Notes: a model not told the origin generated them from the sequence alone. Positions 1 to 10,511 are shown, numbered from the stretch's first letter. The stretch is 64,000 nt of DNA from Parasaccharibacter apium (GCF_002592045.1 NZ_MEJG01000003.1:329649-393648); one strand, 5' to 3'. Translations and numbers: made by a program.

Positions 1-1
1 G

Positions 2-1531
2 GCCGGTGTACGCCTCTCTCATGCGTTAGAACGCTTCCGCACCGCTTTACCAATAGAGGCCAGCTTCCATTATCGTAAAGTCCGCCCGGCCCTCCTTCTG
101 GGTGGAATCACCCTTTATGATGTGTCCTTCCGTTATAAAGACACAGCCTTTCAGGCACGACGGATCCGTTTTGGGTATCCTAAACTTCTCTCCAACGGGA
201 CGTTAAGCCTCGCTAGCCTACGTTTAGAGGCCCCAAGCTATACTAATCACACTCATCACATCACAGCCACACAAGCCAACTTCCATCATCTGCTCATCCC
301 CTCCTCCGCCGAGACATTGCATGAGGGCCATGATGAGGCCGATAGTATGCACTCCCTTGTCGCCATTATGTCTTTTGAGCCAGAAGATATTACCTCCTTA
401 CGCTTTGAGCATATGGCGTTAGACCATCTATCTGTTAACAGCCTGCCTACCGCAGCAAGCCAAGAGAGCCCCACCCCTAACCGCCCTTTTACCATTCACG
501 CATTATCTGCTGATAATCTCATCGTAGAGGGATACGGAAAAGGGGTACGCGTCCATACTCTTATGGAGGGGGTCTCGCTGGATGTACGCTTCCCTGGGGG
601 GAATAATGGTACGATCCCCCCTATCCTACGGCAAATCTTATTGCCCACGCAAAATGGAACGATACCACAAGCTGAGACGCCCTTTGCAGCCCATCTTGCC
701 CTCCAACATTTAGAGGCGCGGCAAGGCTACATCCAATGGCTGAAACACCCTAGTCGGCAAGAAGAAAAACCAGCAGAAGCATTCTGGCAAGACCCTGCCG
801 CTCCCTTATGGGAAAAACCAGGGAAAATGGAAATAACGGGGCTATCGCTCATCCTCAACCAAGCTGATCATCGTCGCACTATCAGCCTTGCCCATCTCAC
901 TGGTGAACGGCGCGATGATAAAAACAGCCTCCATACGGAAGCTGATCTACAAGGGCTGACCACCCAACTTGCCCCACCGCCATCGCTTAATATCGCCACC
1001 ATTACCATGCCTGGCAATTATCATATCAACACGACATCTCGGCTCGAAATGGGATCATGGCGAGAGACACTCCAACTACGGACACTCTTTGGAGCAGATA
1101 GCCCTACTCTCATGACGATGGAACTCAACTTACCAGAAATTAACCCGCTCCATCTCACTAATGATAACGCAGCGCGCTTTCTCCATGCAGGACAATGCTT
1201 GAGTACGGAGCTCTCCGTACAAGGGACGGATTTCTTCTCTTATTACGGGCTGCTCAGTGACCGTCCCTCCACGTCCTCACCAACTAACGAGGCCACCGCC
1301 CTGCCAACACAAAATAAGGCCATTTCATCACGCTTTAATGCGCTCGCGCTCCAACGGCCTATCCTTGCCCCTGTTTTAGATTTCCTCCTCAGCCCCAAAT
1401 CGCGTACCCTAACCATCAAAACAGGCCCACTCTCTTTGGAAGAGCTTGCTCATATCGCAACGGATAATACTGATGAATCGCGCTTCGACCGGCTACACGT
1501 CCTCAGCGTAACCACGCAAGAGCTACAATAA
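2..1531 (+). CDS. Unrecognised protein, 5' end cut off by the window
   Basis: The reading frame is open from base 2, so the gene starts before the window; the GTG at 122 is only an internal codon. About 509 codons are visible. I do not recognise the family. The visible protein has no clear membrane segment and no obvious enzyme motif. It is rich in His, Thr and Leu, with alternating polar and hydrophobic stretches (for example VSFRYKDTAFQARRIRFGYP near the visible start) that could be beta strands. A large envelope protein of the AsmA/TamB kind is possible, but this is only an impression. It ends with TAA at 1531, with no strong terminator before the tRNA-His that follows on the other strand. 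Confidence 0.7.
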   Translation, partial: AGVRLSHALERFRTALPIEASFHYRKVRPALLLGGITLYDVSFRYKDTAFQARRIRFGYPKLLSNGTLSLASLRLEAPSYTNHTHHITATQANFHHLLIPSSAETLHEGHDEADSMHSLVAIMSFEPEDITSLRFEHMALDHLSVNSLPTAASQESPTPNRPFTIHALSADNLIVEGYGKGVRVHTLMEGVSLDVRFPGGNNGTIPPILRQILLPTQNGTIPQAETPFAAHLALQHLEARQGYIQWLKHPSRQEEKPAEAFWQDPAAPLWEKPGKMEITGLSLILNQADHRRTISLAHLTGERRDDKNSLHTEADLQGLTTQLAPPPSLNIATITMPGNYHINTTSRLEMGSWRETLQLRTLFGADSPTLMTMELNLPEINPLHLTNDNAARFLHAGQCLSTELSVQGTDFFSYYGLLSDRPSTSSPTNEATALPTQNKAISSRFNALALQRPILAPVLDFLLSPKSRTLTIKTGPLSLEELAHIATDNTDESRFDRLHVLSVTTQELQ

Positions 1532-1887
1532 GGGCTCCCGCCAACTCACGTGAGAAAGAGATAAATTTTACAAGGGGGAAATTGCTGGGGCGAATGACGG
1601 GACTTGAACCCGCGACCACCGGTACCACAAACCGGCGCTCTACCAACTGAGCTACATCCGCCACACAGCGACCTGATGTTTATTCAATCCTGCTTGTCGC
1701 GTCCAGCCCCCTTACAAACATTTTGTCATCTTTTTTTACAAGCTCTCCTCCTCCTTCGCCCTCCCTCCTCCTAAGATGAGGCGCGGACTTCACAGCTTTT
1801 TATGCGCAGCGTATAGTCGGAACTCCCACAGCCACATTAAGCCTTGGCGTATCATCATACTGAAGTAGGAAATCACACATCTGATTT
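1532..1887. other. Intergenic region around tRNA-His
   Basis: This 356-base gap contains the minus-strand tRNA-His at 1586-1662. The rest (1663-1887) is the likely promoter region for the divergent tRNA and the SulP gene, with T-rich and C/T-rich stretches around 1720-1765. I could not pick convincing -35/-10 pairs, and no further gene is visible. Confidence 0.5.
1586..1662 (-). tRNA. tRNA-His (GTG anticodon)
   Basis: Reading the minus strand from 1662, the sequence folds into a complete cloverleaf. The acceptor stem is GCGGATG/CATTCGC, the D loop contains AGCTCAGTTGGTAGAGC, the anticodon stem CCGGT/ACCGG encloses the loop TTGTGGT with anticodon GTG, and the T arm is GCGGG-TTCAAGT-CCCGT. The extra G at position -1 opposite C73, the usual histidine identity element, is encoded, and so is the 3' CCA. 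The gene is 77 bases long with no intron or disruption. Confidence 0.97.
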
Positions 1888-3342
1888 ATGGCTATGAATC
1901 ATTACATCCAACAATGGACCCAACGCCCCGTTAAAGAACTCCTCGCTGGGATGGTGGGGACTTTTGCGCTGATTCCCGAAGTTATCGCTTTTTCTTATGT
2001 TGCGGGGGTCGCCCCTTCCGTCTCGCTCTTTGCCTCTTTTGTCATTTCCGTCTCCATCGCTATTTTTGGGGGGAGACCGGGGATGATTTCTGGCGGGGCG
2101 GGGTCCGTTGCCTTGGTCTTAGCCCCACTGGTCCATGCTCATGGGGTCGATTACATGCTCCTCGCCACCCTCATGGCGGGGGGACTGCAAATCCTTTTTG
2201 GCGTGCTGCGCCTTCATTCCCTCATGCGGTTTGTCTCCAGCGAAGTCCGCACGGGCTTTGTCAATGCGTTGGCGATTCTCATCTTCTCTGCCCAAGTGCC
2301 TCAAATGCTGGGGGTCGGGTGGCAAACTCATATGCTGATTCTCATTGGGCTAGCGGTGATTTACCTGCTGCCGCGCCTCTCGCAAGCCATTCCCTCACCC
2401 CTAATTTGCATTGTTATTCTCACGCTTATCACCGTGATTCATCCTATGCCTGTCCGCACGATTGCGGACCTCGGCCCCCTGCCGACTGGCCTGCCGCATT
2501 TCACACTGCCGCATATCCCCCTCACGGCGGAAACATTATCCATCACCTTCCCTTACGCTCTTGCTGTAGCTGCTGTTGGGTTGTTGGAATCCCTCATGAC
2601 AGCCAGCGTGGTAGATGACCTCACCGATACGCATGGGAAACCCCAACAAGAATGCACCGGCCTTGGAATCTCCAATATTTTTGTCGGGTTGTTTGGTGGA
2701 ATCGCCGGTTGTGGGATGATTGGCCAAACAGTGGGTAATCTCCGCTATGGCGGGCGGGGCCGGCTTTCTACCTTCACCGCAGGGGCCTTCTTATTGCTCC
2801 TCATGGTTGTGCTGCATCCATGGGTCGCGCGTGTACCTGTGGCAGCCTTGGTGGCCATCATGATTATGGTCTCCATCAGCACCTTTGCATGGGGGAGCCT
2901 AAAGGATATTTTCCATCATCCCAAATTAACCAGCCTTGTGATGATTATCACCGTCATCGTGGTGGTGCTGACCCATAATCTCGCAGCTGGTGTGTTGGTC
3001 GGTGTTTTACTCTCTGGCTTGTTCTTTGCCTGGCATACAGCACGGCTTGTTCATGTCCATGCCGTGGAGGAACATAACATCCTCACCTACCAGATACAGG
3101 GGCAAATCTTCTTCGCCTCAGCTGACCTCATGGCCGATTTCATGGATTATGAAACCTCCGCCCCCCGCGTAACGCTAGACCTCTCTCATGCCCGTTTTTG
3201 GGATATTACCGCCGTACAAGCCTTAGAAAAGATTGTCGAGAAGTTCCGCAAACACGGCAAGGAGGTCACTGTCTGCGGGTTAAATCACGCCCAACATGCC
3301 ATCCTGACCGAGCAATCTAACGAGGATGCCTTCACTCTCTGA
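1888..3342 (+). CDS. SulP-family inorganic anion transporter with STAS domain
   Basis: This 484-residue inner-membrane protein carries about ten to twelve hydrophobic segments (residues about 15-390). The N-terminal region has the SulP signature (LLAGMVGTFALIPEVIAFSYVAGV), and a STAS domain follows at about 400-480 (VTLDLSHARFWDITAVQAL). The family exchanges or symports sulfate, bicarbonate or dicarboxylates; the substrate cannot be read from sequence. The length is slightly short for the family (usually 500-600). The ATG at 1888 is used; a second ATG two codons later is also possible, and no strong Shine-Dalgarno sits at normal spacing for either. It converges on hflX with only 24 bases between them. 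Confidence 0.9.
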   Translation: MAMNHYIQQWTQRPVKELLAGMVGTFALIPEVIAFSYVAGVAPSVSLFASFVISVSIAIFGGRPGMISGGAGSVALVLAPLVHAHGVDYMLLATLMAGGLQILFGVLRLHSLMRFVSSEVRTGFVNALAILIFSAQVPQMLGVGWQTHMLILIGLAVIYLLPRLSQAIPSPLICIVILTLITVIHPMPVRTIADLGPLPTGLPHFTLPHIPLTAETLSITFPYALAVAAVGLLESLMTASVVDDLTDTHGKPQQECTGLGISNIFVGLFGGIAGCGMIGQTVGNLRYGGRGRLSTFTAGAFLLLLMVVLHPWVARVPVAALVAIMIMVSISTFAWGSLKDIFHHPKLTSLVMIITVIVVVLTHNLAAGVLVGVLLSGLFFAWHTARLVHVHAVEEHNILTYQIQGQIFFASADLMADFMDYETSAPRVTLDLSHARFWDITAVQALEKIVEKFRKHGKEVTVCGLNHAQHAILTEQSNEDAFTL

Positions 3343-3366
3343 AGGCAGCTCTCTTTACGCCGTATT

Positions 3367-4683
3367 CTAACCCTCTGGCTGGAGGGTGAGATGCGGGTAA
3401 TGCCGCACAAAACGCTGCTGGTCAGCTGGGAAGAGACGGACCATGAGGGTGAGACGCTCCTCCCCATCATGCCGCTCTGTCACCTCCCCATGTTCATAGA
3501 GCCACGCTAAAGCGGCTCCCTCTGTCACGGGGATAGAGACGCTAAAACGCTTCATAGAGCGGGTCATGAAGGCATCAATCGCCTCCATAAGGTCTGGGAG
3601 GCCTTCCCCTGTCAGGGCAGAGACAGCAACACTCCCCTCCCGCACAGGAATACTGGCTGTCCCACCAAGCAAATCCGCTTTATTGAGGACCTCGATAACA
3701 CGCTCCGGCCATGCTTCATCCAACATGCCATCGGCCGCCATATCATTAAGTACGGACAACACATCATCACGTTGGGCAGCACTATCTGGGTGCGCAGCAT
3801 CGCGGACATGGAGGATAATATCAGCCTCTGCTACTTCCTCTAAAGTTGCGCGGAAGGCGGCAATCAACTCCGTAGGGAGGTCGCTAATAAACCCCACCGT
3901 GTCCGATAAAATCACCCGCCGCCCGGAAGGGAGCGTCAGATTGCGCATTGTGGGGTCTAGCGTTGCAAAAAGCTGGTCCTGCGCGTGCACACCCGCCCCT
4001 GTGATTTTGTTAAAAAGGGTTGATTTCCCTGCATTCGTGTAGCCAACCAACGCCACAACGGGGAAAGGGACCTTACGGCGCGCATGGCGGTGCAGCCCAC
4101 GCGTCCGGCGGACTTGCTCTAGCTCCTTACGTAGCTTGACCAGACGCTCATCCAGCATCCGCCTATCAGCCTCAATCTGCGTTTCCCCCGGCCCCCCGAG
4201 GAAGCCAAACCCACCGCGTTGCCGCTCCAAATGCGTCCAAAGCCTTACAAGGCGGGAGCGTTGATACTCCAAATGTGCAAGCTCGACCTGCAACACACCT
4301 TCCCGCGTGGCAGCCCGTGCGCCGAAAATATCAAGGATTAAGCCCGTACGGTCCACGACCTTACAGCCCATCGCTTTTTCTAAATTACGTTGCTGCGCGG
4401 GTGAGAGACGCGCATCCACTACCACAACCCCAACGGATTCTGCTTTGACAATCTCCGTCAGTTCCTCCACCTGCCCTGCCCCCAGCAAGGTCGCTGGCCG
4501 CCGCGCCCTTAGCGGGTAAATCGCCGTATGGACAATCTCTAACCCAATCGATGCCGCCAGCCCTACGGCTTCCTCAAGGCGTGCCGCAGCCGCGCGCCCT
4601 TCAAGAAAAGCCTGCTTTTCCGCGGGGAGGATAACAGCAGCGAGGGTCGGTTTACGGGCTGTATCGTGCAAAGGCTGCTTCAC
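3367..4683 (-). CDS. hflX: GTPase HflX
   Basis: This 438-residue GTP-binding protein associates with the 50S ribosomal subunit and splits or rescues stalled ribosomes, typically under heat stress. The N-terminal HflX domain (about 20-190) includes a glycine-rich segment with [19 protein letters not shown]. The G domain follows with G1 [10 protein letters not shown]3 DTVGF and G4 NKAD. It is the last gene of the dusB-ntr-hfq operon and its start overlaps the hfq stop by 4 bases, so the two are almost certainly translationally coupled. hfq-hflX adjacency is typical of alpha- and gammaproteobacteria. Confidence 0.97.
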   Translation of the reverse strand: MKQPLHDTARKPTLAAVILPAEKQAFLEGRAAAARLEEAVGLAASIGLEIVHTAIYPLRARRPATLLGAGQVEELTEIVKAESVGVVVVDARLSPAQQRNLEKAMGCKVVDRTGLILDIFGARAATREGVLQVELAHLEYQRSRLVRLWTHLERQRGGFGFLGGPGETQIEADRRMLDERLVKLRKELEQVRRTRGLHRHARRKVPFPVVALVGYTNAGKSTLFNKITGAGVHAQDQLFATLDPTMRNLTLPSGRRVILSDTVGFISDLPTELIAAFRATLEEVAEADIILHVRDAAHPDSAAQRDDVLSVLNDMAADGMLDEAWPERVIEVLNKADLLGGTASIPVREGSVAVSALTGEGLPDLMEAIDAFMTRSMKRFSVSIPVTEGAALAWLYEHGEVTERHDGEERLTLMVRLFPADQQRFVRHYPHLTLQPEG

Positions 4684-4907
4684 AGCATATCCGGCAAAGC
4701 AGCAACAGGCATAATCGTGCTCACCGCATGTTTATAGACGAGCTGTACATGACCATCCCGGCGTAGCAACACGCTCTCATCATCAAATTGAGCGATGACG
4801 CCTTGTAGCTTCACCCCATTGACTAAAAAGACCGTCACCGCTTCTTCCTGCTGCTGCACATAGGCCAAAAACTGCCTCTGCACATCGCTCCCTTTTGGCT
4901 CTACCAT
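4680..4907 (-). CDS. hfq: RNA chaperone Hfq
   Basis: This 75-residue Sm-like protein forms the hexamer that matches small RNAs with mRNAs. Sm1 (about 15-50, [19 protein letters not shown] then [18 protein letters not shown]) and Sm2 with the hallmark YKHAVSTI are both present. I chose the ATG at 4907, preceded by AAGGA, over a GTG at 4922 that would add five residues; both fit because the gene starts right at the ntrX stop. The short acidic C-terminal tail is normal for alphaproteobacterial Hfq. It lies between ntrX and hflX. Confidence 0.95.
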   Translation of the reverse strand: MVEPKGSDVQRQFLAYVQQQEEAVTVFLVNGVKLQGVIAQFDDESVLLRRDGHVQLVYKHAVSTIMPVAALPDML

Positions 4908-4918
4908 ATGGTCCTTCT

Positions 4919-6346
4919 TCACTTTGCTTCCTGCCCGCTTCGCGCTGATTGAGCAGCAGAGCGATCCTCTTGCGTGACGCCCAGTTGTTTTAATTTACGA
5001 TGTAGCGCGCTGCGCTCCATACACACAAAATTCGCTGTCCGGCTGATATTACCACCAAAGCGCATAAGCTGGACTTGCAGATATTGCGTCTCAAAATGGT
5101 CCCGCGCCTCACGCAGGGGCAGGCTCATCACATCGGCCTCCGCAGTAAGGCATGTCATAGAGGGGGCCCCCTCGCGCACAATATCAGGCAACATCTCCGC
5201 CCGGATGATGTTGGACTGCTCCCCCTCCCCAGCGGGAAGCATAATGAGCATACGCTCCATCAAATTACGCAGCTCACGAATATTGCCCGGCCAATCGTAA
5301 GTTTGCAGACATGCCAACGCATCGACCGACAATGTCCGCACAGGCAAGCCAGAGGAGCGTGCGCAACTTTCCAAGAAATATTGAGCCAGCATAGGGATAT
5401 CCTCTGGCCGCTCCGCCAAAGAGGGGACCTGCAACGGCACAACAGCGAGGCGGTAATATAAATCCTCCCGGAAGTGCCGTGCTGTAATCTCTGCCTGCAA
5501 ATCCCGGCTTGTTGCCGCTAAAACGCGAACATCCACCTTCATACTATGCGTCCCACCGAGACGCTCGAAGGTATTAATCTGCAAAGCCCGCACAATTTTG
5601 CCCTGAATCTCCAGCGGCATATCTGCAACTTCATCCAACAAGAGCGTGCCTTTATGGGCACGCTCTAACAAGCCGGGGCGGCCGGGTTTGCCCTCACTTC
5701 CTTCCACCCCAAAAAGTTCTTCCTCAAAATGATCAGGCGCAAGAGCCGCGCAATTCAACACCACGAAAGGGCCTTCTGCGCGTTTAGATTGCGCATGAAT
5801 CATCCGCGCGACCACTTCCTTCCCTGCCCCAGCCGGGCCGGAAATCAACACGCGTGAGTTTGTAGGGGCCACACGGCTAATTTGCCCACGCAAAGCATTG
5901 ATCAGCGCGCTATCGCCCATCAATGTCCCTTGCTCACCCGCCCGCAAACGTAACTCGGCATTTTCTTTTCGCAACCGTGCTGCCTCTAACGCACGGCGCA
6001 CAATGACCAATAGCCGGTCCGTCTGAAATGGCTTCTCTAAGAAATCATAAGCCCCATGATGAAGGCTGGAGACGGCGGTCTCAATCGTCCCATGGCCAGA
6101 GATCATAATCACTGGCACATCAGGGCGTTGCTCCTTAAAGAGCTTTAAAAGAGCCATGCCATCAAGCTGCGAGTTTTGCAGCCAAATATCCAAAATGACG
6201 AGCGAGGGGCGGCTCTCCCTAAAAAGACGCATCGCCTCATCAGAATTCGCTGCATTGCAAGTGAGGTAGCCGTCATCCTCCAAAATCCCAGCTAAGAGAA
6301 AGCGGATGTCTGGCTCATCATCAACAATCAGAATTTCATGCTCCAT
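4919..6346 (-). CDS. ntrX: NtrX response regulator
   Basis: This 475-residue partner of the NtrY kinase is linked in alphaproteobacteria to nitrogen metabolism, redox state and envelope functions. The receiver domain (1-120) has the acidic pair VDDEPD, the phosphoacceptor in LVILDIWL and the conserved lysine in EKPF. The AAA+ domain (about 145-380) has Walker A GPAGAGKE and Walker [11 protein letters not shown]. Where sigma54 activators carry GAFTGA, this protein has [11 protein letters not shown], as known for NtrX, so it probably does not work with sigma54. A Fis-type helix-turn-helix ends the protein ([20 protein letters not shown]). It is followed closely by hfq. Confidence 0.95.
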   Translation of the reverse strand: MEHEILIVDDEPDIRFLLAGILEDDGYLTCNAANSDEAMRLFRESRPSLVILDIWLQNSQLDGMALLKLFKEQRPDVPVIMISGHGTIETAVSSLHHGAYDFLEKPFQTDRLLVIVRRALEAARLRKENAELRLRAGEQGTLMGDSALINALRGQISRVAPTNSRVLISGPAGAGKEVVARMIHAQSKRAEGPFVVLNCAALAPDHFEEELFGVEGSEGKPGRPGLLERAHKGTLLLDEVADMPLEIQGKIVRALQINTFERLGGTHSMKVDVRVLAATSRDLQAEITARHFREDLYYRLAVVPLQVPSLAERPEDIPMLAQYFLESCARSSGLPVRTLSVDALACLQTYDWPGNIRELRNLMERMLIMLPAGEGEQSNIIRAEMLPDIVREGAPSMTCLTAEADVMSLPLREARDHFETQYLQVQLMRFGGNISRTANFVCMERSALHRKLKQLGVTQEDRSAAQSARSGQEAK

Positions 6347-6355
6347 GACTTACCT

Positions 6356-8722
6356 TCATGCTCCGCTTTCGCTGTCTCCCGCAAGGTCTTTCTTTATCAA
6401 GGGGAGCTCCAACGTCACTAAAGTGCCACTCATCCCTTGGTCTGCAGCTGATAATCCAACGATTGTCTGACATTCCTGCTCTGTCAACGGGCGTAACCGC
6501 ACCTGACCGTGATGAGCCTCCATCGCACGATGGACAATAGCCAGCCCCAATCCCGTCCCCTTCTCCTTATGGGTTACATAAGGCTCGGTAAGGCGTTGAT
6601 GCTCCCCTGCAGGCAGACCCACGCCATTATCTGCAACACTTATGATTGCCGCTCCCTCCTCTTGCGTCAAGCGCAGGATAATCGTCCCGATAACAGGGTG
6701 CCCCTCCCCAACCTGCCGCTTGGTCATGAGGATAGCATCTGCTGCATTTTGTAACAGATTGATAAGAGACTGACTAATTAAACGATGGTCACACCGTACA
6801 ATAACTGCCCCTCCCTCTGGCATATCCAACTGATAAGCAATTTCGGGATGGGCATTTTGCTGGAGGAACAACGTCTCCCGGCAAAGCCGGACGAGGTCAT
6901 GCTCGGCCATTTCCGGTTGGGGCATCCGCGCAAAGGAGGAAAACTCATCCACCATGCGCCCTATATCCCCCACCTGCCGCACAATCGTGCTGATGAGACG
7001 GTCATAAATCTCCGGGTCGCTGGTAATTTCTTTATGAAAACGCCGCCGCAATCGCTCTGCCGCTAATTGAATCGGCGTGAGTGGATTTTTAATCTCATGG
7101 GCAATACGACGTGCCACATCCGCCCATGCGGCTTTACGCTGCGCGACTTGGAGGAGGGTAATATCATCAAACGTGACAACATAACCCGTTAACCCTGCAT
7201 GGTCATTTTGGTCCGCCACGGCACAAACAAGCAAGGTCCGCCCTGCCCCAGCCCCGCCACCACTCCCCGGGCCACCGGGGGCATGAGCATGTTCAGCATC
7301 AATTTGAATCTCCGCGCCATGCTCTTTATCAGGCTGCTCCTTCACCGCTTGCAGCAAAGCGGCAAACTCCGGCACGAAGGCCACTAAGGGCCGCCCCTTT
7401 GCTTGCTCCATATCCCGCTGAAGAATAAAAGACGCTGCCCGGTTAGGCAGCTCAACAAACTGATTATGGTCTAAGCCAATCACCCCAGCAGACACACCGG
7501 CAAGGACTGTCTCGGTAAAGCGGCGGCGTTCATCAATTTGGTCATAAGCCAGCATGAGTTCAGAGCGTTGGTCAGCAAGCTGGCTGGCCATGAGGTTAAA
7601 CGCCCGAGAGAGTGCCATCAACTCATCTTCCCGATTCCCCTTACCCTCCACGGGAACACGCGCTGTTAAATCCCCCCGTGAGATACGCTGTGCCGCGCGG
7701 ATTAACTGGCTAAGCGGCCGCGTAATGCGATTAGCTTGGGAGAGGCCACTTAACATCCCCACCGCTAACACCAACAGCCCCATAAGGGCCAAAATCACAA
7801 TAAGGACAAGCTGCGCCTTCCCACGATTATTGAGCATACGCTGATAATCCTGCACCAGCGCGTTTGTCCGTGTCATATGATGAAGAATCTCAGGGTCCAC
7901 CGGGCGAGTGATGACGAGCATCAAGCCAGAATTCCCCCCCAATGAGACGACCCCGCGGACCACCTGCGCCTCTGGTTGGTCCAGCAACACAACCTCACCC
8001 GTCCGCGCCATAGTCGCAACAGAGCGTGGAGGAAGCTCCGTTTGCGGGTCCTCCGCCCGAATGGCCAGCAATCCCCCAGTGGCGATGATTTGATAAGTCA
8101 ACGGATTAAAGATAATCGCATCATTCAACCCGCGCTCGGTCACCTCATCTTCTAACAACGCTTGTAAGCGAGAATGATCATGGAACAAATCCGTCCCATG
8201 AGTGAACATTTCATCATTCTGAACCGTCAGCAGCGTATTGGCTAAAGCGAAGGCTTCTGTCCGTGTATTCTCATTATGTTCCCGCAAATACCCCGCCGCG
8301 ACAGAGCGTGCCTCACTCAACGCATTATTCACCCGATTGGAGAACCAAATCTCCACCCCGTAATGGAAGAATAACGCAGACAATACCCCGACCATCAAGG
8401 CAGGGGCTACAGCCACAACGCCAAAGAGCATAACCAGCTGAGTATGCAGCCGCGCACCTGCTTGGCCCATGCGCCGCTCGGCCAACATCCGGCCAATTTG
8501 CCGCACTGCCGCCGCCCCAATGAGCATGATTGTGATGAAATCGAGCAGAAAGAGCAAAGCTTGGGCCCGCGGCACACGCGCAAGAGACACACCCCCAGCT
8601 AAGACGATGAAAGTCACAAAGGTCAGTACCAACGCCACAACCGTCAGCACCACCACACCGTTAGGGCTGGTGAGCCGCCAGAGGGAGGCCCTCATTTTCC
8701 CAGAAAAGAACCGCCTCATCAC
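6356..8722 (-). CDS. ntrY: NtrY sensor histidine kinase
   Basis: This 788-residue inner-membrane kinase pairs with NtrX. Three or so hydrophobic segments lie in the first 120 residues and one at about 305-330, flanking an extracytoplasmic sensor region. A HAMP linker (about 330-385), a PAS domain (about 400-520), the phosphoacceptor helix RRIAHEIKNPLTPIQLAAER and an ATPase domain with the N, G1 and G2 boxes (NLLQNAADA, DNGVGLP, GTGLGLAIV) follow. A Gly-rich insert (GGPGSGGGAGAG) sits in the PAS region. It is nine bases upstream of ntrX and eight after the ntrC-like gene, so it is co-transcribed with both. Confidence 0.96.
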   Translation of the reverse strand: MMRRFFSGKMRASLWRLTSPNGVVVLTVVALVLTFVTFIVLAGGVSLARVPRAQALLFLLDFITIMLIGAAAVRQIGRMLAERRMGQAGARLHTQLVMLFGVVAVAPALMVGVLSALFFHYGVEIWFSNRVNNALSEARSVAAGYLREHNENTRTEAFALANTLLTVQNDEMFTHGTDLFHDHSRLQALLEDEVTERGLNDAIIFNPLTYQIIATGGLLAIRAEDPQTELPPRSVATMARTGEVVLLDQPEAQVVRGVVSLGGNSGLMLVITRPVDPEILHHMTRTNALVQDYQRMLNNRGKAQLVLIVILALMGLLVLAVGMLSGLSQANRITRPLSQLIRAAQRISRGDLTARVPVEGKGNREDELMALSRAFNLMASQLADQRSELMLAYDQIDERRRFTETVLAGVSAGVIGLDHNQFVELPNRAASFILQRDMEQAKGRPLVAFVPEFAALLQAVKEQPDKEHGAEIQIDAEHAHAPGGPGSGGGAGAGRTLLVCAVADQNDHAGLTGYVVTFDDITLLQVAQRKAAWADVARRIAHEIKNPLTPIQLAAERLRRRFHKEITSDPEIYDRLISTIVRQVGDIGRMVDEFSSFARMPQPEMAEHDLVRLCRETLFLQQNAHPEIAYQLDMPEGGAVIVRCDHRLISQSLINLLQNAADAILMTKRQVGEGHPVIGTIILRLTQEEGAAIISVADNGVGLPAGEHQRLTEPYVTHKEKGTGLGLAIVHRAMEAHHGQVRLRPLTEQECQTIVGLSAADQGMSGTLVTLELPLIKKDLAGDSESGA

Positions 8723-8730
8723 GCGCTCTC

Positions 8731-9462
8731 CTACCGCGCCCCTGGCGGGCGAGGAATCGTAATCTGAAGCTCCTGAATCCGTTTGCGCAATGTGTTCCGG
8801 TTCAACCCTAATAAAGCAGCGGCTTTAAGCTGATTACCCCCCGTATGCTGCAAGGCCATGATGATAAGAGGCTTCTCTACCGCGCCCACCACACTATTAT
8901 GGAGGTTACAACTCCCTGCCTCTAACCCTGCACGCACATAGCTTCGCATCACAGGCTCAAACATCGCCGCCAAACCACCTTTAGAGGCCGCAGCTAAACT
9001 TCCCACGGCCTGCAAACGCTCCGGGCCTAAACATTGCTCGGCGGGAAGAGCCGCCAACCAATGCTGCAAGCCGTCCTCCAACCCTCCATGACGCAATAAG
9101 GTCGCATGGTCATGGCAGCTCGCTACGATAATCCGTACGCGCTCCTCTCGTTTCACGTGAGGCCGCTGTGTTAAGAACAATACAAAGCGATGCTGCATCT
9201 GGGGAGAGAGGCAATCCAGCTCATCAATTAAGAGCGTGCCTCCTTGGGCTTGCTCTAACCAGCCATTTCCCGCCGTGCCAAAGAGACGCTCCTCCCGCAA
9301 AGCCCGTGGCACACCTGTTAGCCCCGCAACCACAAATGCCCCATGCGCGCAGGGACTATGAGCATGAATTTGCCGGGCAATATCCAACCGCTCCCGCGCG
9401 CTAGCCCCGTGGAGGAATAAAGGCCGCATCGCACGGGCCTCGCGGGCAGTACGCTCCGCCAT
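8731..9462 (-). CDS. Degenerate NtrC-like protein: no receiver, broken ATPase, intact Fis-type HTH
   Basis: This 243-residue protein occupies the ntrC position between dusB and ntrY. It aligns by eye with the AAA+ and Fis domains of NtrC, which is normally about 480 residues. The receiver domain is absent. The Walker A region reads LFLHGASARERLDIAR, without the GK pair. The segment that should hold GAFTGA is deleted (LFGTAGNGWLEQAQGG), although a Walker B-like LLIDELD remains. The C-terminal helix-turn-helix is well kept (TGGNQLKAAALLGLNRNTLRKRI). It should not hydrolyse ATP or activate sigma54. It may be a DNA-binding remnant retained as a regulator. It abuts dusB (stop and start overlap by one base). 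Confidence 0.85.
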   Translation of the reverse strand: MAERTAREARAMRPLFLHGASARERLDIARQIHAHSPCAHGAFVVAGLTGVPRALREERLFGTAGNGWLEQAQGGTLLIDELDCLSPQMQHRFVLFLTQRPHVKREERVRIIVASCHDHATLLRHGGLEDGLQHWLAALPAEQCLGPERLQAVGSLAAASKGGLAAMFEPVMRSYVRAGLEAGSCNLHNSVVGAVEKPLIIMALQHTGGNQLKAAALLGLNRNTLRKRIQELQITIPRPPGAR

Positions 9463-10511
9463 TATGCGGCATGCCGAGCAAGGGCGGCTTCTCGGTCTCT
9501 TACAATGCCTGCGGCGATCGCCTCATCATAAAAACGCGTAAGCAGCGCGATGACAGCACCCGGATCATCCAGCCGGTTTACCTCCGCACGAAAAGCCGCA
9601 GACCCCGGCAACCCTGCCGAATACCAAGATACATGCTTACGGGCGAGACGCAGGCCGGGGCGTTCTCCAAAATACTCCATCATCATATGATAATGCTTTA
9701 GGACAATATCTCTCTCAGTGGCGAGGTCAGGGTCTGGCACATCCACCCCACTGCGCAAGGATTGTACAAGCTGTGCTAAAAACCAAGGCCGCCCGTAACA
9801 GCCCCGCCCTACCATCACGCCATCGGCCCCTGATTCCGCCAAAGCCTGACGGGCTGAAGCCATGCTGATAATATCCCCATTTACAATCACAGGTAGCTTT
9901 ACGGCCTCTTTTACCGTCCGCACAAATCGCCAATCAGCATGACCATTATAGAACATCTGCCGTGTCCGCCCATGGACGGTAATCATACGGATGCCCACAT
10001 CCTCCGCAATCCGCGCCAACTGAGGCGCATTAAGGCTGGTATGGTCCCACCCCATACGCATCTTCAACGTCACAGGGACATTTACTGCCTTAACGGTCGC
10101 CTCCAAAAGTCGCGCCGCTAATGCCTCATCCCGCATAAGGGAAGAGCCTGCCATCTGCCCGATCGCCACCTTCTTAACCGGGCAGCCGAAATTAATATCC
10201 ACCACATCCGCCCCGCCTGCCACGGCGATTTTAGCAGCCTCACCCATAGCTTGAGGGTCGCAGCCTGCAAGCTGTACGGCATTAATCCCGCCAGCCCCAG
10301 CACTACGCGCCATACTCAATGTACGTTCATTCTCCCGCACCATGGCCCAAGAAGCAATCATCTCCGAAATCACCAACCCCGCCCCTAGCTCGCGTGTTAA
10401 GCGGCGGAAAGGAAGGTCCGTCACACCAGACATAGGCGCGAGGATGACAGGGTCCTCAATCACGCAATCCGGCCCTAATGTGATAGGAGGCAAAGGAATC
10501 GGGGTGGGCAT
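9462..10511 (-). CDS. dusB: tRNA-dihydrouridine synthase DusB
   Basis: This 349-residue FMN enzyme (also called NifR3) reduces uridines in the tRNA D loop using NADPH. The TIM-barrel start [14 protein letters not shown], the active-site segment [11 protein letters not shown] with its catalytic cysteine, [16 protein letters not shown], and the flavin phosphate site [16 protein letters not shown] are all present. It heads the operon dusB, ntrC-like, ntrY, ntrX, hfq, hflX. In most relatives ntrB separates dusB from ntrC; here it is missing. The ATG at 10511 gives a normal length. Confidence 0.96.
   Translation of the reverse strand: MPTPIPLPPITLGPDCVIEDPVILAPMSGVTDLPFRRLTRELGAGLVISEMIASWAMVRENERTLSMARSAGAGGINAVQLAGCDPQAMGEAAKIAVAGGADVVDINFGCPVKKVAIGQMAGSSLMRDEALAARLLEATVKAVNVPVTLKMRMGWDHTSLNAPQLARIAEDVGIRMITVHGRTRQMFYNGHADWRFVRTVKEAVKLPVIVNGDIISMASARQALAESGADGVMVGRGCYGRPWFLAQLVQSLRSGVDVPDPDLATERDIVLKHYHMMMEYFGERPGLRLARKHVSWYSAGLPGSAAFRAEVNRLDDPGAVIALLTRFYDEAIAAGIVRDREAALARHAA

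Noticed and set aside
4919..6346. Missing GAFTGA in NtrX as a sign of decay
   Set aside because: NtrX of alphaproteobacteria normally lacks GAFTGA; receiver, Walker motifs and HTH are intact.
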